Below are positions 1-10,169 of a stretch of 64,000 nucleotides of DNA, piece by piece; the first letter of the stretch is position 1; every line of letters begins with the position of its first letter. This stretch comes from Nilaparvata lugens (lineage: Eukaryota; Arthropoda; Insecta; Hemiptera; Delphacidae). Below the pieces are notes generated by a model. The model ran no database searches, was not told the DNA's origin, and saw only the letters and a list, made by a program, of their open reading frames with translations. The position numbers and the translations under genes are program-made. The DNA lies in the NCBI RefSeq assembly GCF_014356525.2, contig NC_052518.1:7697478-7761477 (forward strand), read 5' to 3'.

Positions 1-662
1 GAAGTTTTAGTTTTTCAAGAAATGAGGGGTTGTAACTCTAATATTCTGAATGTAAACATCCATTTTGTGATACATCATTTCGAAGGCCGTTTCAAGACGA
101 GAAAGATGACATCAATAAAAATCTTCTATGATACTTTTATCCAAAATGGCGGCTGATTGAAGTTTTAGTTTTTAAAGGAATGAGGGGTTGTAACTTTAAT
201 ATTCTAAATGTAAACATCCATTGTGTGATACATCATTTTGAAGGCCTTTTCAAAACGAGAAAGATGACATCAATAAAAATCTTCTACGATACTTTTATCT
301 GAATTGGCGGCTGATTGAAGTTTTCGTTTTTAATGAAATGAGGGGTTGTAACTCTAATATTCTGAATGTAAACCATTATTGTGTGATACATAATTTTGAA
401 AACCTTTCCAAAACGAGAAAGATGACATGAATGAAAAAATTCTACAATATTTTTATCCAAAATGGCGGCTGATTGAAGTTTTAGTTTTTAAAGAAATGTG
501 GGGTTGTAACTCTAATATTCTGAATGTAAACACCCATTGTGTGATACATCATTTTGAAGGCCTTTCCAAATCGAGAAAGATGACATCATTAAAAATATTC
601 TATGATACTTTTATCCAAAATGGTGGCTGATTGAAGTTTTAGTTTTCAAAGAAATAATATTG
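1..662. repeat. 158-bp tandem repeat array, direct units
   Basis: Four full units start at 1, 159, 317 and 475, and a partial unit starts at 633, so the period is exactly 158 bp each time. Every unit begins GAAGTTTTAG and ends near AAAATGGCGGCTGATT. Units differ by scattered substitutions only. The 67-codon frame inside unit 3 is a by-product of the repeat and not a gene. The array starts before the window edge. Confidence 0.9.
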
Positions 663-1210
663 ATAAAGTTCATTCAGCCGTCATTTTGGATAACGTATCA
701 TAGAACATTTTTATTGATGTCATCTTTCTCGTTTTGATAAGGCCTTCGAAATGATGTATCACACAATGGGTGTTTACATTCAAAATATTTTAGTTACCAC
801 CCCTCATTTCTTCAAAAACTGAAACTTCAATCAGCCGCCATTTTGGATACAGGTATCATATAGTGAGGTCCACGTTATAATGACAGTATTTGATAAACTT
901 TGATGTTGCTATCCTTGTCTATCAATCGACAAAGCATGTAGTACTATCTTTTTCTAGCTCCGCAACGATGCCAAATCTGTTTTTGACAATGTATAAATAT
1001 AATTAATTAAGGCAGAGAACAGGCAACGCTGTTCTTCTATCTTTATCCACTGACATTATAACTTGGACCTCACTATAGATCATTTTTATCGATGCCATCT
1101 CTCTTATTTCAAAAAGGCCTTTAAAATGATGTACCACACAATGGGTGTTAACATTTAAAATATTCGAGTTACAACCCCTAAATCACCCCTTTATGAGGGG
1201 TCGAAATTCA
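663..1210. repeat. Inverted units of the 158-bp repeat
   Basis: Directly after the direct array the same unit appears in reverse complement twice, at about 672-830 and 829-1205. The second inverted unit is interrupted at 861-1077 by a MITE. Direct plus inverted units make a large imperfect palindrome centred near 660. Confidence 0.8.
861..1075. mobile_element. TA-flanked MITE (215 bp), copy 1
   Basis: The ends are inverted repeats: TAGTGAGGTCCACGTTATAA at the left and its complement (with one change) at the right. Both sides carry TA (859-860 and 1076-1077). The uninterrupted copy of the host repeat shows the empty site, so the boundaries are firm. TA duplication is what Tc1/mariner transposases make; the element has no coding capacity. 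The same ends recur at 22.5, 30.2, 30.5, 49.0, 57.3, 58.8 and 62.5 kb. Confidence 0.88.
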
Positions 1211-1357
1211 GTTGTACGTCAAAAGTTGGAGTATTTAACCAATAACTTATCCTGGAAGTTACAGTATTTTATCCACAACAGTCTCCAATCTATTGAAGGG
1301 TTCCCATACATATGACTCACTCTGTATAATGTTTCACGTATATTCATGAGTAATATC

Positions 1358-1555
1358 ATAGCCACCTCTAATACAAGGCCGCGGCCTACGACATTGCAAC
1401 GTCGCAGCGTAGGCCTAGAATCCATAATACATGATTGGTGAAAAAGATCAGCTGGTATTTTTTAAAATCTTCTTCACCAATCATGTATTAGATTTCAGAC
1501 CTACAATGCGACGTTGCAATATCGTAGGCCGCGGCCTTGTATTAGAGGTGGCTAT
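1358..1555. mobile_element. Foldback element, ~84-bp arms
   Basis: Arms 1358-1442 and 1472-1555 are reverse complements with few mismatches, around a loop of about 30 bp. The arms contain GGCCGCGGCC and several CpG, unusual in this AT-rich window. The outermost bases read ATAGCCACCTCTAATACAAG. This is probably a nonautonomous hairpin MITE. I see no coding sequence; the 68-codon minus-strand frame across it is incidental. Confidence 0.75.
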
Positions 1556-2690
1556 GGTAATATGTGTTAACCGAATAGTAAGTTATGGTAATATATGACC
1601 GAAATACAGTACTATAATCAGTTTGTGTGGATGATATATTTTTTATCTTTTCCTAATTGATCCGTTGCGAACTGAAAAATCTGACACAGGATCTGAGCCA
1701 GCCATTTCACTCGATATCATCTTTTTTATAGAACCATGATTTCAAACAGTTAACTTTGGTTCTCTCTGTTTTCAGTGCATTTTTAGGCTCAATTCACACA
1801 ATACGGTCGTCGGGCAACGTCGGTCGTGGCGGAAGCGTGCCGTATACAATGCACACCAGATGGGGGGAATTTTTGTTAAAATAAACGTATTGTAACATTT
1901 TCCGGGGTTGAGAGAGAAGCGAGATAAAGGCGTGCCCGTTCTTGTACGCCACGAGAGACGGCAAAGAGACGTGGTGGAGGCGGGAAAGAGATTGCCCGCG
2001 TCACGTCTCTTCTGTGAACATTAGACCTGTCGTTTACATAAGAGAGATGTGGAATGGACAAAAGTCCGTTCTTCGTCTCTCTCTGACGTCTGTGTGGATA
2101 AGGCCTTACAGTTACACAGTACTATGTCTTTATCTGTAAATTATAATTCATGAGGTTTCAATTTTGAAGCAACCAACCTGGTTATGAATATTATTCCATG
2201 CCTCCTCCTTGTTAGACTTTTATACTTTCACTCTATCCACTGTGGAAGATAATCGCATAATCTATTAATTTATTCATTCATGAATAAAAAATCACAATAT
2301 CAGTATGACAAAACAGGCGCTTGCCCAAAACATCTCCTTCTCCTAAATTTTGTCCGATAAAATGTTCAATGTAGGGCCAAGTCGATTTCCATCGAAATTT
2401 GAACTCGATGGATTTTCATCCAAAAAACTAGTAAAACTTATTGAAAATGCAATAAGTCACTTGAGTTTTGTCAATTCCAAGCGTTATTTGTGAAAAATAT
2501 TTTTTTTCAATTGTATCTATCAATTTATTAATAATTAAAAAAGAATTCAACATTTTTTCCTCATCCCTGCTGGGAAAAGAATCGATCTACTCTTCTAGCA
2601 CAGACCAATAGAACAGTCAACAGCCAATATAATCTCCAATAACAATAACAAACGTCATCCTCTTGAAATAAAAGATCTATGATACTGACA
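1556..2690. other. Intergenic, no gene seen
   Basis: This stretch holds a GC-richer patch at about 1780-2110 with overlapping short open frames on both strands and no recognisable protein; it may be a decayed MITE. At about 2268-2345 there is a fragment starting with an ATTTATTCATTCATGAATAA-like tail and containing GCTTGCCCAAAAC, similar to LINE or SINE tails at 18.7, 25.1 and 42.2 kb. The rest is unassigned AT-rich DNA. Confidence 0.5.
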
Positions 2691-2694
2691 TTGA

Positions 2695-3130
2695 AACTAT
2701 CAGGAGATTTAAATGTATATTTTGATACAAGTATTTTGAATATAGTCAAATCACTTTTTTCTAGTAGCAAAAAGTGATTTGATAATAAGCAGTTTGTGAT
2801 AGAAGACAACATTGAAAAATGAATATAATCTCTTAACAATAACCAAGCTGTGTCAAAATAGCCAAAACATAAGAAGATATTGATTGTGTGCTTGTTACTC
2901 TTATAGGAGATTTGAATGTACATATTGGCACTAGAATTTTCAATTCAATCCCTCAACAATAGCCAAGCTGTGTCAAAAAAGCCAAAAAAAGAAGATATCG
3001 ATTGTGTGCTTGATTACTCTTATAGGAGATTTGAAAGTACATATTGGCACTAGAGTTTTCAATTTAATCCCTGAACAATAGCCAAGCTGTGTCGAAAAAG
3101 CCAAAAATAGAAGATATCGATTGTCTCCTT
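2695..3130 (+). repeat. ~121-bp tandem repeat with endonuclease-like fragment
   Basis: The phrase GGAGATTTGAATGTACATAT recurs in three units (near 2702, 2907 and 3025). The last two have a period of about 121 bp, and the first is split by about 80-90 bp of unrelated DNA. Translated, each unit starts IGDLNVHIGT, resembling the GDxN motif of the endonuclease domain of non-LTR retrotransposons. The following residues need a frame change. I read this as a triplicated, dead endonuclease fragment. Assignment to the family is weak. Confidence 0.45.
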
Positions 3131-3526
3131 GATTTGGTTGATAGCTTTCTCTGATCAGTATCTTCCCGTTAACATATTCTCTTTTTCTGCATACATCTTA
3201 GAGCTTCCATGACTTGAGAGGCTTCCTATAATATGATTAGTTTGTGCTGAGAGAGTTTTTGATTGATTATCCCCTCTACACAACGACGTTCTCATTATAT
3301 AATTTTCTAGTTGTTCTTATTAGCTCTTCTCATTGTATTGTAATGTTATATATTCTTGTGTGTATGTGTGAATGTGAATTTAATTAATTGAAATTATGAT
3401 TCTCATTAAATAACTTTCCTTCTTGCTCAACTGTGTGGATATTATTTTTATGATAATTATAATTCATGCTTATCGTGCCACAATGAATATACCATACGTT
3501 AGTTCTACCCTTATTTGAAAATTTTA
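3131..3526. other. Intergenic, no gene seen
   Basis: AT-rich DNA between the endonuclease-like repeats and the next MITE. It may contain the 3' part of the same decayed LINE. I see no open frame, hairpin or tandem structure worth naming. Confidence 0.4.
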
Positions 3527-3901
3527 AGGGCTGGTTTCCGAGCTCGGGATTTAGCTAAGTCCTAGACTTTAAACAGCTGGAGTCAGAAAATTGGCTTTCC
3601 AAAACGGGGTGTAGTCGCAGCTTTTATAATAGTAGTCGTAGTTTTTATTTTCTCATTTCTATAATTGGAAACGTTTTTCCTTGACGAAATTAGACATTCC
3701 TAGATAATTCAAAATAGCTGGAACTTTACACTATTTTCACTTCATTTTATTTCATGTTCAATTTTCTAGTTTTTCGAAATTTAATTCAAACGTGACTATG
3801 ACAATGACTGCGACTACGCCCCGTTTTGGAAAACCAATTTTCTGACTCCAGCTGTTTAAAGTCTAGGACTTAGCTGAATCCCGAGCTCGGAAACCGGCCC
3901 T
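3527..3901. mobile_element. Foldback MITE with ~95-bp terminal inverted repeats
   Basis: The ends read GGGCTGGTTTCCGAGCTCGG and the complement of GGGCCGGTTTCCGAGCTCGG. The inverted arms extend about 95 bp each (3528-3622 and 3808-3900). Flanking triplets are TAA on the left and TCA on the right, near the TWA target of PIF/Harbinger elements but not identical. Length is 375 bp and there is no coding potential. The Harbinger assignment is tentative; the element itself is clear. Confidence 0.78.
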
Positions 3902-4388
3902 CAAAGTTTTGTTCATTTTCATCTCATATTGGATGTTATACTAGGACGATAATATATCTAATGTATCTATCTATAGCTTCAGAGATTTTTTCAACTCTTG
4001 ATTTGTAATTTTATGGCATATTGAAGATGATATACTCTATTCTAGATATATTGTAATTTCAATTGCAAAAAGCTTTTAAATATATCTGATCTCTAACTTC
4101 ACAATCTATTCAAAAGTTTTGAAATATTATCTGTGGAGTGATTTGATTTCATTTGGTTATGCTTTCTTAATATATTATGCATTATGAATAAAAATCCATA
4201 CTGTATAAGCGTATTCAGTAATCTTATTTTTGAAATAATTTCATATATCATGAGTACAAATCCATTTATACTGATAATGATATATAGTATTAATATATCC
4301 ATTAATTCTTATGAAGAGTACCATGAGTTACTTATAATTAATGTAAATCATATGAATTTGCAAATGATTATTGAAGAATCCGTTTTAA
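3902..4388. other. Intergenic, no gene seen
   Basis: Very AT-rich, with short overlapping open frames on both strands at 4099-4393 that look like base-composition artefacts. No repeat or motif recognised. Confidence 0.4.
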
Positions 4389-4673
4389 AATGAGGAGTCA
4401 CTGACACAGCGACTCAAAATTTACAGATTTGGTGGTTATACTATAGCGCAGGTCACATTCGGATTAATTATTTTCTTTTTCATATGGAGTCGGAGTAATA
4501 GTATTCATAAAAATATTGATTCAAGTGCAGTGACGTTTTCCGAAGAGTTGTGTAGTTCATGTACTGTGTTTAACCGAGAAGCTGATGGGGAAAAGCTTCT
4601 CACAAACTCCGATAGATGGCAGTCCATGCTAGGATATGCTCAATCCATTTGCCGCAGTGTTTTCCTACTATGA
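4389..4673 (+). CDS. Unrecognised 94-codon open frame, membrane-segment candidate
   Basis: The frame is open from the TAA at 4386-4388 to TGA at 4671-4673, long for such AT-rich DNA. It has no ATG near its start, so if real it is an internal or spliced exon. Around residues 15-33 it reads GGYTIAQVTFGLIIFFFIW, a plausible single membrane segment, followed by a Cys-containing stretch and then EADGEKLLTNSDRWQSM. The last part (from 4576) is the first copy of the triplicated unit downstream. I do not recognise the protein. It could be an exon of a host gene, an exapted repeat or chance. Confidence 0.35.
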   Translation, partial: NEESLTQRLKIYRFGGYTIAQVTFGLIIFFFIWSRSNSIHKNIDSSAVTFSEELCSSCTVFNREADGEKLLTNSDRWQSMLGYAQSICRSVFLL

Positions 4674-5655
4674 GTAATAATATTGTAATAGGAGTTGGGG
4701 TCTAAGGTACATTTATAAGAATCTCAAAAACCCAAAGATAGGTATCTCTTTTTTCAACTATTCCACTCTCTGAATTGTAAAATCCTCCAGTTATCCTAAT
4801 GTGATTTCACTGAAATTACTTCTTACCAGATTCAAATCACACAAATCGATCAAAATAGTGAATTATTAATAGTTTCGAGAAGATTCTTATTTTGAGCATC
4901 GATGAGTATGTAGAATCCATGTTAGTTGTTCCCAATTTTTTTCAGAGAAGCTGATGGGGAAAAGCTTCTCACAAACTCCGATAGATGGCAGTCCATGCTG
5001 GAATATGCTCAATCCATTTGCCGCAGTGTTTTCCTACTTAATTGTAATAGGAGTTGGGGTCTAAGGTACATTTATAAAAATCTCAAAAACCCCAAGATAG
5101 ATATCTCTTTTCTCAACTATTCCACTCTCTAAATTGTAAAATCCTCCAGTTATCCTAATGTGATTTCACTGAAATTACTTCTCACCACATTCAAATCACA
5201 CAAATCGATCAAAATAGTGAATTATTTATAGTTTCGAGAAGATTATTATTTTCAGCATCGATGAGTATGTAGAATCTATGTTAGTTGTTCCCAATTTTTT
5301 TCAGAGAAGCTGATGGGGAAAAGCTTCTCACAAACTCCGATAGATGGCAGTCCATGCTGGAATATGCTCAATCCATTTGCCGCAGTGTTTTCCTACTTAA
5401 TTGTAATAGGAGTTGGGGTCTAAGGTACATTTATAAAAATCTCAAAAACCCCAAGATAGATATCTCTTTTTTCAACTATTCCACTCTCTAAATTGTAAAA
5501 TCCTCCAGTTATCCTAATGTGATTTCACTGAGATTACTTCTCACCACTTTCAAATCACACAAATCGATCAAAATGATGAATTATTTATAGTTTCGATAAG
5601 ATTCTTATTTTGAGCATCGATGAGTATGTAGAATCAATGTTAGTTGTTCCCAATT
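4576..5655 (+). repeat. Three tandem copies of an exon-like ~359-bp unit
   Basis: GAGAAGCTGATGGGGAAAAG starts copies at 4576, 4945 and 5304. The second spacing is 359 bp; the first is 369 because copy 1 has an extra piece around 4667-4680. Copies 2 and 3 are preceded by a polypyrimidine tract ending TTTTTTTCAG, a good splice acceptor, and both keep the same open frame (EADGEKLLTNSDRWQSMLEY). Copy 1 lacks the acceptor; its frame instead runs on from upstream sequence. A partial acceptor region follows copy 3 (5639-5660). The protein is not recognised. Confidence 0.85.
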
Positions 5656-5660
5656 TTTCT

Positions 5661-5823
5661 CTAAATACATTATAATTATCCGCGGCACATACAACTTGAA
5701 TGACTATTGGATGTGATAATGAACCTGGTAAATTTTTTTAGTCTAGAGCTTTATATATATATATGCATATGCATACATAGGCCAAAATTATAAAAAAAAA
5801 AACATAATTTTAAACTTAATATT
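5661..5823. other. AT microsatellite and A-rich tract
   Basis: A short (TA)n run at 5751-5763 is followed by a run of A at about 5790-5802. No gene. Confidence 0.6.
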
Positions 5824-6048
5824 TCAAATACTAATAGAATTTAGAACGTTCTGGAGCCACTGACACGCATCTTCTCCAGCATCATGGAGGGCCGACAGCC
5901 CTCCATGATAGGAGTATTGTGGACACTCAGATATAAGGTGGTTCATTGATTGGATTTGTCCACATTGGCACAGAGGATCAGATGTGTATCCCCATGCTGT
6001 CATCAGCTCAGCACACCTTAGAGCTTTTAAACAGTATTTCTCAAACAA
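5824..6048 (-). pseudogene. LINE reverse transcriptase C-terminal Cys/His fragment
   Basis: The minus-strand 74-codon frame contains CQCGQIQSMNHLISECP, a C-x-C...H...C pattern typical of the C-terminal end of insect non-LTR reverse transcriptases, where it follows the thumb region. The frame stops after VLNSISI. Upstream coding (to the right) is not recognisable, so this is a truncated remnant. The 82-codon plus-strand frame overlapping it is a shadow. Confidence 0.6.
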
Positions 6049-6277
6049 ATGTGTCCTGAAGGAGAGAAACTCAACAAGAAACTATGGTTTTCATAACGAA
6101 TTACGATGCATATCGAAAGGGAAGGTGCTTGTTGAGTTTCATTATTTCAGAAACGAAATATTAGATCTTGTTAGTTTTAAAAACCCAGACTTTGTTGCTC
6201 AATTGAGTGTTACAGAGGGTGATATTGAGTGATTATGGGCTAAAGTAGCATACTAAACTGATATGTTTTCTCTTTTA

Positions 6278-7166
6278 AGAATAAGAATAAGAATACTTTT
6301 ATTCCATTAAGGCAACATACAATGCATTAGGAAACGTTAACTCTACAGAGAACATTTACTTTATGCTAACACAGTAGACACACTGGGGTGTTGAACACCC
6401 CAATTAACTTTTGCATTTTTCTTTGAAAAATATGAGAAAAAAACAAGTACTTAGACCATACTTCATCATTTCTTAATCATTTTTGTTCTAAGTGCATACA
6501 GAAATCAAAAGTAAAGCACTGCTTATCAATATTTATACCAATTTAAAAGTACGTATGTTCCGCTTAAGTGTTGGAGCTCCTAGTCCGGTTTGAACGAATG
6601 GCTTTCATTTCATCATGATCATTGCCAATGACAACTTTATCAAAAACACAAGTCTCTTCATTTTATTGTTTTGAATCTCAAGTTGTAGAGAATCATAGCA
6701 TTCATTCCAATCTGATCCATCATCCCATGCCACATTCGTAGTGACAATACAAGTAAATCTTTGTAATAAAATAGTTTGATAAAAGTCCTACGTAAAATAC
6801 ACTCTGGGGTGTTAGACACCCCAAACGAAGAACAAGATGAGCTGGTGACCTTGTAGAATGCTATTACTGACTGGAAGTGGTGGAGAGTAGTTGACAATAC
6901 TACAAACCTAATTTAGACTGGGCATAAATTCCCATCTGTTTGATTATGTCAACTGCAGAACAGAAAAGAAATCCCTGGGGTGTGAAACACCCCAGTGTGT
7001 CTCTTTAGGGTTAATGAACACAACAAGAAGTCAATAAGCATAAATAGAAATATCACAAGAAAAAAATAACAAACATTATAAAAATATGAATTTGGGGATA
7101 TAAATCACTATGAGAATTAATAGAAGCAGACCTGATACAAGAGAAATGACATAACAACTCTTAAGT
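6278..7166 (-). other. LINE 3' untranslated region and tail, minus strand
   Basis: On the minus strand the sequence below the RT remnant at 7167-7726 runs to a tail of ATTCTT/TTATTC repeats at 6278-6300, the usual 3' end of an insect LINE. Within it are three separate palindromes with GGGGTGT/ACACCCC arms at 6384-6402, 6805-6823 and 6975-6995. The minus-strand frame at 6658-6897 covers the middle hairpin and has no recognisable product. Confidence 0.55.
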
Positions 7167-7726
7167 CTAAAAATAATCTAGCACGGGCAGATGAATGAAC
7201 TCAGAAAAGGAATAAATGGGATTCTTTAAAAGGAGATTCTCCAATTTTTTCTTGAATGAAGCAAGTGGTAGTTCCCTGATAGTGATAGGGAGGATATTGA
7301 AAAGTCTCAGCGATAAGTGTCCAGGACTTGTCAATATTTTACTTAATCTTGTATAGGGCACGTCTATTCTGATCCTATTTCTTGTATTGTAGCTGTGAAT
7401 GTCCTCTCTACTATGATGGTTTTCAATATTCTTCCTTACATTCATTAAGAGTTTGTAAGCCACCAAATCATAAATAGTCATAATATTTTCACTTATCACT
7501 TATTTTCGCTTACAGCAGTGGTCTAGATAAGCTGCACCAGAATAATACGCAATGCCTTCTTTTGCAAGAGTAGCACCCTTTGAACCTCTGGAGCACAACC
7601 CCACAAGACCAATCCATAACTATAGACACTCTGAAAGAATGCAAAGTAACACATTCTCAAGTAGTGCTTAGGTACACAATCTTTCAAGTATCGAAGCAGG
7701 TAAACACTCTGCTGAGCTTTGAACAA
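7167..7726 (-). pseudogene. LINE reverse transcriptase C-terminal region, broken
   Basis: Two minus-strand frames, 7523-7726 and 7167-7499, carry consecutive parts of the C-terminal region of a Jockey/CR1-type reverse transcriptase: first YSYGLVLWGCAPEV followed by a KALRII segment, then HSYNTRNRIRIDVPYTRLS and a LSLRLFNILP block ending in a basic SFKKKLENLLL helix. A stop and frame change separate them. The catalytic palm is missing, so this is a 5'-truncated insertion. The family is clear, the clade uncertain. Confidence 0.75.
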
Positions 7727-8366
7727 ACATTTTCAATTTAAACTCCCTTAATGAGAGTATTTTAGGGGTGAAAGAAAATCATCTAAATTTCAGTGATAAA
7801 CTTGAAGAAAGTTCGACATAATATTGGAATCACTCATAATGAAGAAAGATTAGAAGATGTCAACTCTGCAATTTTATGTGAATTCTCAAGGTGATATAAC
7901 CGGTACAGTCATTTTATCATCTCATGACTTTGCAAGCTGGGTTGGGACAGCATTTTCACATCATCTTTGTTGATGAGTGATAAGTATGATTCAATCCTTA
8001 CTCTGCGATATCAGAATCACCAGGAAAATTATCTTTTGAGCAACAAGAACAGTTTGCCGAGCTTCAGACGCATAGAACACTACAAATGGAGTATAATGAT
8101 CTATTGCTTATTGCACAGTTTAAGTTATAGATAATTATAATAGTGATATCGAGTGGCTGGTTCAGGTCTGGTGTCTGAATTTTCAGGTCGCACCTGATCA
8201 ATCATTTCAGGGTCTCTGACATGTCCTAACGACTGTTTGACTGTTTTAGGCAGCCGAAAGCGACGGCTCAACATGATATGATAAATAAACCAGACTTTCA
8301 ATATGCAGCAGTCACCATAATTGGTTATTTCTTGTTCCATCACTGGTGTACAATTTTGTTAATTAT
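7727..8366. other. Intergenic, no gene seen
   Basis: Decayed sequence. A 72-codon minus-strand frame at 8125-8343 has no recognisable motif. The left part may be further LINE sequence upstream of the RT remnant. Confidence 0.4.
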
Positions 8367-8412
8367 TGAGCCTTCATTTCAATCCAAATATTTGGATTGA
8401 AATGAAGGCTCA
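8367..8412. repeat. 46-bp perfect palindrome
   Basis: The 23-bp half TGAGCCTTCATTTCAATCC plus AAAT is followed without a spacer by its exact complement, centred at 8389/8390. Outside it, ATTTTGTTAATTA near 8352 and its complement near 8478 form a second, looser inverted pair. It may be the collapsed core of a foldback element. Confidence 0.92.
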
Positions 8413-8599
8413 TATACTTTTATATACATTGATATACTTCTATCTACAATATATACATTGATATATACTTAATATCTATTGCAATTTAATTAACAAAATT
8501 CTGTCAAAATCAGAAGAGGACAGAACGTCAAAGTACCATCAAACGATTCTAAAAATATGGGTCTTTCAAAATTATTTATCCAAAAAAATTGGTAAAAGA

Positions 8600-8823
8600 T
8601 CCGGAATCAAACACTGCGACCCCTGATTCTATATATTGGAGAAGACTCCACACACAATAGATACAGCCACCCTGTCTTTCGGAGGAGACGATAAGCCGTC
8701 GGTCCCGATTACCTAAAAAGTAGTCGTCATTTCTCATCATCATTATCCCTCTCACTCATTCTAATTACCCACGCACAAGCCTAAGAGGTTATGTGGGTTC
8801 CACCCTCAGTATTATTATTATTA
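8600..8823 (+). other. LINE 3' untranslated end with (ATT)n tail
   Basis: GGAGGAGACGATAAGCCGTC at 8681-8700, followed by GGTCCCGATTACCT, is the kind of conserved 3' segment seen upstream of the tail in many insect I/Jockey-group LINEs. It ends in TATTATTATTATTAA at about 8809-8823. No reverse transcriptase remains upstream, so this is a heavily 5'-truncated copy. Confidence 0.55.
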
Positions 8824-9130
8824 ACATTGGACAATTATCTAAATTCATATAATATATTCTCTGACGGAGTCATATTGAATGTTTCAATCCATCTGTTGTC
8901 TGCTGAGAACTTCAAAATGATATTGGAATATAGCTCATATTATGATGATCTGATCTCAGCTTTGGAAGAAGCATGAATACCAAAGAAGAACGAAATCCTG
9001 GGAGATACATACATACATGAAAAAGCAAAATCAAGGTTAGTCTATTGATTATGTTTTCCTGCAGCTGAAGGAATTAAGAATCGAATGTAACGTCAATGCG
9101 GTTTATGTAATCTCGATTAGGGATTAGTAT
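8824..9130. other. Intergenic, no gene seen
   Basis: Short open frames (for example to 8976) have no recognisable domain. Confidence 0.35.
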
Positions 9131-9346
9131 TTGAAAGAAACATCAATTATTGACCTTAACTCGTCAAGAGTCCTTGAAAGATCTGAAACTTCTCTACTTA
9201 GTACCCTCAACCGCATCAGTGCTCTCGAATCAGCAATAAATCAATCAGAAGTTCTCAACTCACATTCTTCTCATATACTGAATGCCACCAAATATGAAAC
9301 CAATATGCTAACAATATTTAGTTTTACCAAATATGAGAGTGATTAA
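9131..9346 (+). other. Possible coiled-coil fragment, unrecognised
   Basis: A 71-codon frame contains heptad-like spacing (LNRISALESAINQSEVL) and could be part of a LINE ORF1 or a gag-like protein; it starts without an ATG (TTG). It lies just upstream of the decayed gypsy pol. There is no domain I can name. Confidence 0.25.
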
Positions 9347-9639
9347 ACCTCTATTTCATCTGAAATCAAAGATATGATTGAGTCTGATCACTCTTGTCAT
9401 GCTATCAGGCAAACTTTTTTTTTTTTGGTAAGGGTAATTCACATTCCAATTGTCCGGCTTGGGACATATTCTGAAAAAAATATGAAAAGGTTTCTTTAAT
9501 GAATGTCAAAATTTGAGGCTCGTTTTTAATTTATATAGATTAACTGTAAATAAAACAGCTCAGTTATTGAATAACTAGAATTCATTGCTAATTCTCTCTA
9601 TAACAAGATAAATAAACTTAATTTATATTCATCGGAAGA

Positions 9640-9990
9640 AGTCGTGTTTCTTCGCTATGTTTGTGAGACAAAGACCACATTGATAGGAACGACCAACTCT
9701 GCATCACTGAACAATTCTTCACTCACAGAAATTCTTATGAGAGAGTTATGATTCATATAAAAATTGAAGCAAATACTCAGGCTTCACTGAACACTGGAGC
9801 TACAAGGAATTTTATTGACAAAAATTATGCACAAAAAATGGATTTGAAGATATCGCTTAATACAGAAAACGTTACAATAGGATCAACGCGATTAATGGAT
9901 TCCAGGAATTTTTATTTATTTCATTTCAATTCCAATATATATCTCATTAGATACAAAATTCATATATATTTTGATCCCTATAGCTTTTAG
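9640..9990 (+). pseudogene. Ty3/gypsy aspartic protease fragment
   Basis: The frame reads LTEILMREL then ASLNTGATRNFIDKNYAQKM, matching the flap and active-site region of a retropepsin (canonical D-S/T-G-A). The catalytic Asp is Asn here (NTG), so the enzyme would be dead. The frame stops at 9990, where about 170 bp of AT-rich inserted DNA begins. It is followed in the same order by RT, RNase H and integrase pieces, as in gypsy pol. Confidence 0.75.
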
Positions 9991-10169
9991 CTATTTCAGG
10001 AATATTAAAAAAATACAATTCCCATTTACAATGTTGCAATAACTTACATAATAAACAATTATAAATATAAATAATATATTGAATGAATGTTATTAACAAA
10101 GTAAATTAGAGAATTCATAAATAATAACGTATAATAAAATGTAAAACCTTCCATAAAAGTGAATTCAAG

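Noticed and set aside
1876..2139. Overlapping frames in the GC-richer patch at 1.8-2.1 kb as a gene
   Set aside because: Short, on both strands, no recognisable protein; may be a MITE, but I could not find convincing terminal repeats.
2561..2923. 120-codon minus-strand frame
   Set aside because: It is antisense to the tandem endonuclease-like repeats and has no recognisable motif.
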